64,000 bases of DNA from Paraconiothyrium sp. Pb-2020 (lineage: Eukaryota > Ascomycota > Dothideomycetes > Pleosporales > Didymosphaeriaceae): contig JAJUBI010000004.1 of the NCBI GenBank assembly GCA_022419385.1, positions 1,779,286 through 1,843,285 of the forward strand, in the 5' to 3' direction. Positions 55,545 to 64,000 of the stretch are shown here, piece by piece (the first letter of the stretch is position 1; every line of letters begins with the position of its first letter). Under the pieces are notes generated by a model that was given only the letters and a program-made list of their open reading frames with translations, searched no databases and was not told the origin of the DNA. The position numbers and the translations under genes were made by a program.

Positions 55545-56265
55545 CTAACTAGTCGCCAACTTCTTCAATCCTGCCTCATCCCCATTGAACACGTCACTAT
55601 CGCCACCGAACTCATTCGTATCTTTATACTGCCAGATAGTCTGATACGGCCAACCCCCCGGGATTGTCCCCGGCGCACTTGCCCACCTCGCTAACATCAA
55701 CGGACTGTTATCCTTGAAAGCGTTGCTGTTCCCCGTGCAGGTCGTCCACCAGCTCAGATTTGTGTAGATGACGGGATACCGGCCAGTCAAGCTGTGGTAC
55801 TGATCAGAAAAGGATTTGATCCAGGCGACCGTTTGGGTGGTGGAGAGGCCTCCGCAGTCGGAGACTTCGAGGTCGAGCATGCCTGGGAGGGTGACTCCGT
55901 CGGAGGTCCAGCCGCCGCCGTGCGCGACAAAGTAACTTGCCTGTGCGGCGCCTGAGCTGGAGCCCGGCTGCGCGAAGTGGTAGCCACCGCGGATGAAGCC
56001 TGCGGACGTGGCGCCGCTGTAGTGGGAGGAGAACTGTAGCGCTTGGATTAGGGATGCTCAGAAAGGGTGGAAGCAGGATAAGTACCTTCGGGTCTTGATA
56101 GGTCGTGCCTTCCGTGGCTTTGATATAGACAAAGCGGAGACCGCCTGCATACGCAGCTTCGAAGTCGACGGTGGGTTGGTAATGGGAAATATCAAAGCCT
56201 TGGACGTCCGCGCAGGCTGTTGAGGCGAGCAAGGCCAGCGTTGAGAGGTACGATGCGAATCTCAT
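55545..56265 (-). CDS. Secreted GH25 lysozyme (Chalaropsis type)
   Basis: Two exons (56265-56086, 56033-55545) encode 222 residues. The signal peptide is MRFASYLSTLALLASTACA. VQGFDISHYQPTVDF holds the catalytic-site aspartate; FVYIKATEGTTYQDPK|FSSHYSGA spans the intron; FIRGGYHFAQPG, GMLDLEVSDCGG with the DxE catalytic pair, YPVIYTNLSWW and WQYKD complete the GH25 barrel. GH25 enzymes cleave the beta-1,4 bond of peptidoglycan. Secreted fungal members plausibly act on bacterial competitors; the family is bacterial in its wider distribution. Confidence 0.93.
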
Positions 56266-57374
56266 GGTGGTATGATCGTGTTGAGCACTTGGAAATCAGG
56301 TTGTCTTTGGCTTTGTTGTGCGTATGTGCATATCCCAGGATATCTAGACGTCTTTTATATTCTTACTCTGTCTCTGATACGAGTTTCTAGCAGAATAGTC
56401 TACTACGGACGGGTGCACCACACTAATCCCAAACCTTGACTCTTTAGCGGGCGTTGCGACGATCCCGGTGCAGACGCCCCCAATCGAAACCCTGCTCATC
56501 AACCATGTGTGCGTTTCGCTTCGTATTCCGGACTTGTCGTCGCCTCCGATCATCGTACATTTGTTTCATACGGGCAGGTGCGTTTCGCGATACGCATACT
56601 AATTTCTCGCATCAGGAGATTCTCTGCGTGGAAGCTGAGGGTTGGAGGGTCTTTCCTGGCAGTAGGAAATGGCAGAGCCATGGTGCAGACTATGACAGGC
56701 GCATTCGGCTACACAACTCCCGCAAGGGCAATCAGCAGAGGTGCGGACAGAAGAGTCAAAGCCTTGCACACGACGTATGAGGCTGAACGGCCAAGCAAGG
56801 ATGTGCGCAACGTGGACGCCAAACTGACATCATGTCCGACGTATCGGCAGAAAATAGCATCGTGGGTCGGGAGCGCATTCAATCGAGGAACGAATACGAA
56901 ATAACCATGTGGAGTGAGGCTATTAATGTCGCGCGAGATAGCCCTACAATTCTCGGTGCGGATCGGCACAGCTGCTCAACTCAAGCATGCCATGAACATG
57001 GGTACTATCTCTTATCGGTAAATGGAGGAATGAACCTGATTTCCGTAACCAGGAGAAAAGCCAAGCAATAGGTTTTGCCGATCGCGTGTGGAATGCACGT
57101 GTTGGGAATTTGGATGTTCAATCGAACAAGTTGAGATGCGATCGATTCTAATCATGGCCGATCATGTGTAGGAATACCATAACACGATAGTCGAAATCCT
57201 ATGTTCATGGTCGCGTAGCTGTGCTCGCAACTCTTTGCGAATGGGCACGTACCTATGTACAATCGTGCACTTCATAGCATGCAGTTCCCAATGCAGACAA
57301 TGCCACCAGGCCGTGACAAGCCTTCAAAACGCCGTGAAAAACGATGCAAAACGCCGTAGGTCCGATTCCTGCTC
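56266..57374. other. Intergenic, no gene seen
   Basis: 5' flank of the GH25 gene and 3' flank of the GH76 gene. No protein-like frame recognised. Confidence 0.4.
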
Positions 57375-58936
57375 TTAAATAACCAGCCAATATGCACCAC
57401 CGACCGTTGCGACAGTCATGAAGATTGTAAGAATAGCCGCGCCCGCTTTGTCTCCTGCGGTCGCGACCCCATAGTCTATCTGCGGTATTCCCTCGTCTTC
57501 ACCGGTGCCAAGCCCGGGATCTCCTTTACTGGTCCCGCCACTGTTAGAGGTCAATGGGGCCTTTGAGTATGGGACCATGTTTGCACTGATGATACTGAGG
57601 GCAGCCAGCTGTTGACCGACGCCCGACTTGCCATCATAGCCATCCCAGTACCATCGATTTCCGCATTCGTATTGACCACCACCCGTGGTGGAGGGCCCGA
57701 CGCAGGACTGTGCTGCTGCAATGCCTGACTTCTGCAGATGCGGCATGACCATAGGTGCAGTGAAGGGCGCGAGTTGGGCGGAAACGGCATACCACCTAGC
57801 GAGATAGCCTTTGAAGGAGACCATGTCGCCATTACAGTTCTGCGGTCCCTCGCAGGGTTCTGTCATGATGCCGTTGTTCTGGGTGGGGAAGAAAATGGAC
57901 GTTTTGTTAATGAAACCAGTCAAGCGTTGGGCCCACAGGTCGGAACCGTTCGTGTAATTGTACATCTGGCGTTGTTAGTGCACAGCGCAACGCATGCAGT
58001 GGACGCGTGGATGACTTACGTATGCGGCGCCTCCGATCATGATGCCGTAGTTATAAGTCCACTGGTTCTGGTCCGGCTTGGTACAATTGCCCTCGGTGCT
58101 GGCACCATCGTAGACGACATAGTCTTTTGTGACGAGCGGACTTGTGTTCTCCAGCCAGTCAAAAATCTCCACGGCGCGGTTCGCGTACGTTTCGTTGCCG
58201 GTGAACAGGGCCAGGCGGGCTGACAACTGGAAGTATCCGCCATTCGAAGCCAAGTTCTTGTAGGTCCAGCCGGGCAACCACTGGTATATCTGCCAGCGGA
58301 CGCCGCCACCGCATGTCGCGGACTCCCAGCGCGTGGCAAGCTGGTTCCAGATGGACTGACTGAGAGCGAGCCAGCCGGGTGTTCCGTCGGGAGGGTTGGG
58401 AAAGTTGTACTCGGCGGCACTCATAAGGGTGAAGGCCCAGAACAGCTGGTCGTCGTTGCCTTCGTCCTTTGACTGATTCGCGGGCATCTGCAGGGCGTTA
58501 GTGGGTGTCGCGACGCTCGTGCATACCCCGCAAATTCCGTGGGCGTACATCAAGGCGCGCGCGCAGGACGGCGCACTGGAATGCAACGTACAAAATCCCA
58601 CTTGTCTCCTGCTTGGTGTATCAGACCGTCCCGGATCATGTCATTGTAGCCATCGTCACCGGTATAGTACCAATAGTCGATCAGCTGGCCAAACATGGCG
58701 CCGGCCTGCCACCAGTAGTAGGGCGGATAGGTCAACAGGCCGGTTATGCCGGAGATGACCTGGTTGTCTGTGGTGGCATACATGGACCACAGGACCTGGG
58801 CGACATCTTTGGCAGCGGCGCGCACCGAATCCTGGCTTGTCGGGTCGAGGACGATGGCGGATGCGGGGAGCGAACACAGGTTCACTGCCAAGAGTGACAC
58901 GGCAGTGCAAGCCTGCGTGGCGCGGAAAAGCTTCAT
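57375..58936 (-). CDS. GH76 mannan endo-1,6-alpha-mannosidase (DCW1/DFG5-like), GPI-anchored
   Basis: Three exons (58936-58592, 58487-58020, 57965-57375), all phase 0, encode 467 residues. A signal peptide (MKLFRATQACTAVSLLAVNL) is followed by TGLLTYPPYYWWQAGAMFGQLIDYWYYTGD (landmarks LTYPPYYWWQAG and DYWYYTGD). SKDEGNDDQLFWAF supplies the paired catalytic Asp of GH76, then YNYGIMIGGAAYMYNYT and GYLARWY. CGNRWYWDGYDGKSGVGQQ lies near the end. The C-terminus has a Ser/Gly/Thr linker and a hydrophobic tail (GAAILTIFMTVATVGGAYWLVI, cut here to landmarks), as for GPI attachment. These enzymes cross-link GPI mannoproteins into the wall. Confidence 0.93.
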
Positions 58937-59631
58937 CTCTGCAACATGTGTATCTGCGGCGAAGGGCAGAAGAGCGAGCGGATGGAGACGGAGCGAGCGC
59001 ACGACGAGGCCACGGCGAAGAGGCTCGTGGAAGTAGGGGCAGGACAAGGCAGGAGCGCAGCATCCGTGGGAGCCGGTTTAGGGCGCTGAGGAATGCACGA
59101 ACGAGCGCAGAACAATGGGCCCGCCGCCCGCAAACAAGCAGCTGGCCGCCATGGTTGCAGCACGTCACCGTCATCCACACACGCCCGAGTTGGCCGTCCG
59201 TCATGGCTGATGCCTGCTTCGGGCAAGTGGGACGCCCTCGACGGGGCTGAGCCGCTTGCTCTGGCGCTGTGGCCCGCCCGGCTCGTGTTCCTGGGCGTGT
59301 CGGCGCGTCTTCCCTCTCACCAGGGCGACTTCTGTGGACCCGAGTTGGGAAGACGGTCTCGTCCAAGCTTCCCAAGGACGGTGAAGCATGTCCACAGGTG
59401 GAGACGGGAGCCCGCGCTTGGAGCTTAACCTGCGCCCTGGTCCGCGCTACTCCCGATCCGTCGCCTCGCATCGCAAACCACTATTCACCGCAACCCACTA
59501 TTCGATATAAAGATCATCAGCCAAAGGACGCACTTGTTTCAGCACTCTCGAGCCTGTATATCGCCTGCACAGCCGCGGACGTCACGTTTCACGATAATTG
59601 TGGACTCTACACGGGCAGCTTGAAGCCCGCC
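58937..59631. other. Intergenic, GC-rich, no gene seen
   Basis: 5' flank of the GH76 gene and 3' flank of the GH28 gene. Several overlapping frames are open by composition only. Confidence 0.4.
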
Positions 59632-60989
59632 CTAACAAAGATTGCCGTAGTTGCAGCTATCCCCCGTACCTCCGGTGACCTTGACTCCGCTGAAGGTAAT
59701 GTTCGAGCAGCTGCCACTGCCGCACAGAATGTAATAGTCCTTTGCTTTGGAAGCGACCGTGCCGGTGACAGTCTCAAACGCCACATCATTGATCTTGACT
59801 CCGTTGGTAGGTGTGCCCGATGGGCCGCCGTTGAGGTAATCCTGCTCGACAATCTGGCCAATTTTAGCTGACATCGTCTCGACAAACCTGACTCGAGTAC
59901 ACTTACGATGCCGTATCCCGTGATGTTGGATAGCTTGATGTTCTGGTAAACAATGTTCTGCACTACGCTGTTTGTAGCGCCGGACACAGTCTTGATGCGG
60001 ACGCCGTTCTGGCTATTCTGAACGGTACTGTCGTAGAAGAAGATGTCCTTGATGGTGGTGTCGCCTGAGCCGGTCAGTTACTTGCGGAAGCGTCGCTCGC
60101 AGAGTCACATACTGCCAACACTACCAATTGACAGACCGTGAGAACCATCGCACGAGGCGTTCCTGACGGTGACGTTACTGGCGCCGCTGCTGACGGCCAC
60201 GCAATCATCTTGATTGATGACGGTGATGTCCTGGAGGAGGACGTTTGTAGCCTTCACATTGAAGCCATCCGTGCTAGCACTTGGTCAGAGTGGATCCCTG
60301 TCGTTGAGACTGCCATACTTATGCGCGGCAGGCTTCCCCCCTGATAAACTGTTCGGAGCATTCCCAGCCGAATTGTCCAACTTCACATTCTTGACGACCA
60401 GGTTTGAACCTCCAAGCGTGAAGCCATGGGCAGGATAGTTTTTGATGGAGAGGTTCTCAATGAGCGACTTCGTGCCAGCGGCTTTGACCTGGATGAAGTG
60501 GCCTGGCCTGCAGTAATCCGATTAGCTGTACCCATCGACGACTAGATTGGGTAGCACATACTTCTCAACGCCGTTATCACCCTGTCCATCCCACCATGCC
60601 GCTCCGTTACCGTCAATGACCGCACCCGATGCAGCAGTGATGTGGAAGTCAGTGCCGCCGATCAGAATAAGGGGACTCTCCCAGGCTTTGAAGCCGAATG
60701 TCTGTGGTAGCACACGTCAGTTGAATTCCTCCTAAACGTAAGTGGCCTTCCAGTACAAACATACAGTAGTTCCAGCAAACGTCACGGTAGTGCTGGGCTT
60801 CACTTTCGTGAGGTCGAGCTGGCTCCCAGCAGGAACAGCAATGTTGCTAAGCGTGATGGCTGTACATGAAGCAACAGCAGCAGAGACTTGGCTGTATGCC
60901 GTTGCCGTGCACGAAGTTGCTGCCGGAGCGGCGAGCGATATGCTAACGAGAAGAGCACCGCTCAAGGCACCGAGTGTGGACTTGGACAT
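59632..60989 (-). CDS. Endopolygalacturonase, GH28
   Basis: Six exons (60989-60765, 60701-60562, 60507-60319, 60273-60113, 60064-59907, 59853-59632) give 364 residues; five introns of 45-63 nt. The signal peptide MSKSTLGALSGALLVSISLA is followed by GTT|TFGFKAWESPLI and GAVIDGNGAAWWDGQG. The GH28 catalytic motifs are all present: HNTDGF (NTD), INQDDCVAV (DD), GSHGLSIGSVG (HG), and NGVRIKT (RIK). The C-terminus SCNYGNLC closes with a cysteine pair. It hydrolyses alpha-1,4-galacturonan in plant pectin, so the organism meets plant tissue. The parallel beta-helix fold is inferred from the family. Confidence 0.94.
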
Positions 60990-62080
60990 GGTAAGGACGT
61001 CAACAGATAGGAAACTGCGCTTTTGAGACACTACCAGAAAGGAAGTATAGAGGCATCAATATCGCTGAAAAGCCCCGGTATTTGACTTCTCATGGTCACT
61101 CGCACCTACGCCACGATGCAGAGGTCAACGACCCTAGGAGCCCTAGAAATAGGACGCCCGTGCCGTCCAATTCGACTTCAAATTTCTCCGCGCAATCCGT
61201 CAATGGGAACCTTGTGGTGCGTTGAAACATTAATATACCTAGGACCGTGTCCGCAGAAGCGTCTTTTTCGCGCACCAATCAAGTTCCGCACCTGCCCGAC
61301 CTCGCGTTTCGCAACACCCGTCGCGGCGAAACTTAAGCTTTTAGTTAAGCTCCGATGCATAAGACTTGGGATTGCTTGGTGCGCGGTATAGAACATTCCG
61401 TCCGGTAAGGGTCGATCGTTGCAGTGGACAGACTGTGCGGGGGATTGAACGGGCCGTTGCTTTCGCTTGTAAGCAAGCGGCCTCTCCCGAAGAATACCAC
61501 AGTGGCGCATAGTGTCGATCGCTCACTTCTCGTCCATGCTAACGTAAAGAGAATTGTCTTTCTGTGTACTGATCCGGGAATATTATTACCCTTGGTTTAT
61601 TCCAAGAAGACAGAATACAGTAGCCGCTGTCACCAGTGAGCCATACTACTTCACTTGCGACGGAATAAGACCAAGCGCGAAATGCGGGCGGGGAACGGAT
61701 GACAGGACGCATATCTACTGACCTAGAAGCTACCGCAGCTTGGGTTACATTCAATCTCGTAGGGGTTCCTAACCTTATTCACTTGAGGTGGTTGCAATTA
61801 CTTTGGCCAAGCCCCGATCAGAAACTGTTCGATACCATTCGTCTTAACGGTAAATTAGCTGCAACGACTAAGCTGCACTGTTAGTATCTCATGATCTGTT
61901 ATCCACCTCTCCCTTCTCAAAATCATTGCTCCTCGCCGTTGGGTATGATGTAACGCCTTGATCCATATTATCTCCACCAGAGTATGACCATCGCGGGGGG
62001 CCCATAGCATGGTTATGCTCATCGCTTCGTTATCTCCTTTCGATCTTGCTAGATCATGCCGTTTCTTCTTTCACTCCTGC
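60990..62080. other. Intergenic, no gene seen
   Basis: 5' flank of the GH28 gene. No protein-like frame recognised. Confidence 0.4.
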
Positions 62081-62820
62081 TCACACTATGCCAGCAATGC
62101 CCACGCCCACAGCCGCCATGGCCCCCACCTTCCACTCCGGTCCTACGGTCCGGGCAGCGCCCTGTATCACTGTTCTCGTAACGCCCAACCGGCCCGTAAT
62201 CGTTCCCATGCCTATCTCTCCCTCTCCTGGTAATGGAGCGGTTTCTGATAGTGGCTGGTTGTGGAGCGTGATCGTGTGAGGGAGCCATGTCCGAGACGTC
62301 CCGATCCACGTCTCAAGCCATTGTACGGTGATAGATACTCCAGGTTCATGTTGCGAAGCCACCGCAGGTCCGTTAGTTGTCAGAGGCACGGCGGCGGGTG
62401 GCGCGGGGGTACTTCAAGCGGTGCGGCGGTGCAACGCCAGGGAGGGATTGCTGGTAAGTTTGCAGAAGGGCTTGCTGGCACAGCTACTGCAGGTGCTATT
62501 GCAGTGGGTAGAACGGCAGCGTTCGCTTCGACCGCTGGAACTGGCGCTGCTGGCGGAACATGTGGTGCTTGTCGCAGACTATGTCATCCTGTCAACGATC
62601 ACCGCTTAACATCCTTTCGACCGACTCACTCGAGGGCCTTCGCGTTTGGACTGTCTAAAATTCGAGTTATTGCGGGGGCTCCAGAGCCTGGTACCGAACA
62701 TCGACTCGTTAGGACGGTTGTAGCGGAAGCACATGTGAAGCGTATAGTTGCGGCGATTTCCATTGTTGCATTGATGGTAAGACATGATAGTAAAATTGCG
62801 ATAATTGTTGGTGTTTGCAT
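62081..62820 (-). pseudogene. Possible secreted/GPI-type protein gene, frame broken
   Basis: An N-terminal frame (from 62820, MQTPTIIAILLSCL) is followed by a plausible 51-nt intron (GTGAGT to CATAG) into an Ala/Pro-rich segment. The C-terminal frame (to 62081) reads WLETWIGTSRTWLPHTITLH, GEGEIGMGTITG and a hydrophobic end AMAAVGVGIAGIV, like fungal GPI-anchored wall proteins. I could not find splice sites that join the Ala/Pro-rich segment to the C-terminal frame. Either a frameshift is present or the exon model is wrong. Confidence 0.35.
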
Positions 62821-63225
62821 TTCTAAGGGCGCGGGCCCTTCAGAGGCTTGTTGCACGTTTTAGCGATGTTGCAAACGCAGGTATCCTAGCTTACCAATGG
62901 ATGCAGCTGCCAAAAATCCAAGAGGTGCTGAAACCCCAGCCGGTGTATATACGTGTGTGCTATTCCGTCAAGCGCTGGCCATGAGTAGCAAAGCTGTACC
63001 TTTGCAGTCAAAAGGCGATACAAGCACTGTGCTTTAGGAACCCTCCGCTACCACAACCACGATTCGATCACCATGTACCGTGCTCAGGTCAGCTTGGACG
63101 CAATACAATGTAGACGGAAGATGCTATGAAAGCGCGATTGTAAAGAGCGATGACGTAAGGAGCGAGGTAACAGTGCTGATTGAGAGAGTGTGGTGAATGT
63201 AAGACATTCAAGGAAGCTAACCGTT

Positions 63226-63241
63226 GAGAGAGAGAGAGAGA
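63226..63241. repeat. (GA)n microsatellite
   Basis: Eight tandem GA dinucleotides read directly. Confidence 0.9.
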
Positions 63242-63681
63242 CCTGCGCGTACATTATTCATGGCTTGACGATGTTTCTTGTGGCAGGAGCTGTTGTGATT
63301 GTCCGGGCAGGTGGTAATGTGGAATGCAGAAGTGCGCTAAAGTAGGAAGCAAGGGATGTCCCTCCGTAGCAGCTCTTTCCTGTTATCGCTCGAGACGCTA
63401 TAGCACCCTTAGTTTGGAAGGTTTTGGAACTCATAACTTCTTAAGCACCGTGGCTGAAGCCAGCCCCCATATTATCGTTTATACAAAGTCATGGCCCACA
63501 ACCCATGTCGCTGGAGCATGGCCAGAACAGGATCAACTAAGACATCTACCTAGCTACTCGTTATTGATTATTGGTGCATACATTAACATAGATTATTAGA
63601 ATAGTTCCTATTGGATTCTTCCTATGTAGCACCCAATCTCACCTGTTCTGTTGCCAATCATACGTGTTCCGATATAGTGGC

Positions 63682-63786
63682 CGACACAAGAAACTGAACC
63701 AGCTCCCAGCCATTAAGAGATACGGGCGTCCATCTTTAGGTTATAATGTTTGTTATGTATCATAAAGTAGTCACCCTAGGCTGAAG
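63682..63786 (+). repeat. Dispersed repeat fragment, copy 2
   Basis: Shares ordered blocks with 54727-54823 (CGACACAA, AAACTGAAC, AGCTC, TTAGGTT, TATCATAAAG, CTAGGCT). No open reading frame or terminal repeat was found in either copy. Confidence 0.55.
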
Positions 63787-64000
63787 TTCGCAATGGCATC
63801 TCCCCGTCCCAATATAACTACCATACTGGCCCAGCAAACGCACTTAGGCGGTCCTATTCGAACTATCCATTCCTTGGGTTGAACGTGTTAGAGTCTATTG
63901 GGTATCAAGAAAGTCTACTTGCGTACAAATCCCCCGATTGTACTTCGTATGACTACTTCCGGCACCCGAACATAATCATTCATGTGCGTACGATCACGCC

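Larger units (their letters stand above)
62821..64000. other. Gene-poor right end
   Basis: No coding region seen. It includes a GA microsatellite and a dispersed-repeat fragment. Confidence 0.4.

Overview
The window is nuclear DNA of a filamentous ascomycete. The genes carry short GT-AG introns (about 45-130 nt) with fungal branch sites such as GCTAAC or TACTAAC. The gene set is fungal (sconB-type F-box/WD40, Atg17, DUF3176, LDB19 arrestin, GH76 DFG5-type). The protein flavour suggests Dothideomycetes, but I cannot place it more finely. No tRNA, rRNA, CRISPR array or intact transposon was recognised.

Layout. 0-13 kb is accessory-like: a PLP class V aminotransferase-like enzyme cut by the left edge, a beta-lactamase/transesterase-type enzyme, a fungal bZIP-like factor, an MFS sugar transporter with an apparent frameshift and a GC-AG intron, then a cytochrome P450 divergently paired with a LaeA-like methyltransferase. 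14.9-27.6 kb is conserved housekeeping: sconB/MET30-like, ATG17, RIO1, COQ11-like, YAF9, a small mitochondrial-type protein and an acidic hypothetical protein. 28.7-32.7 kb holds the most interesting locus: two tandem paralogous secreted repeat-peptide precursors. 34-49.3 kb is mostly conserved: a DUF3176 membrane protein, a nitronate monooxygenase, a dynein light intermediate chain divergent from an IST3-like splicing factor, a 2EXR/F-box-like protein and an LDB19-type arrestin. 52.3-61 kb is a run of secretory genes: two tandem six-cysteine small secreted proteins, a GH25 lysozyme, a GH76 mannanase-like GPI protein and a GH28 polygalacturonase. The last 3 kb is gene-poor, with a possible broken cell-wall protein gene.

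Main discovery candidate. Both genes at 28.7-32.7 kb encode a signal peptide followed by repeats ending in KR/RR (Kex2 sites). The residues after most dibasic sites are successive X-Ala/X-Pro dipeptides, the pattern removed by Ste13-type dipeptidyl aminopeptidases. Trimming in register predicts FSRSGAG from one gene (15 identical copies plus three variants) and a mixture (INRINGE, NVRGPRTGSN, FDRAGSG, YIRGKPPRN) from the other. Their promoters share two motifs at identical spacing. No UstY/DUF3328 or other maturation enzyme was recognised in the window, so whether the peptides stay linear or are cyclised is open.
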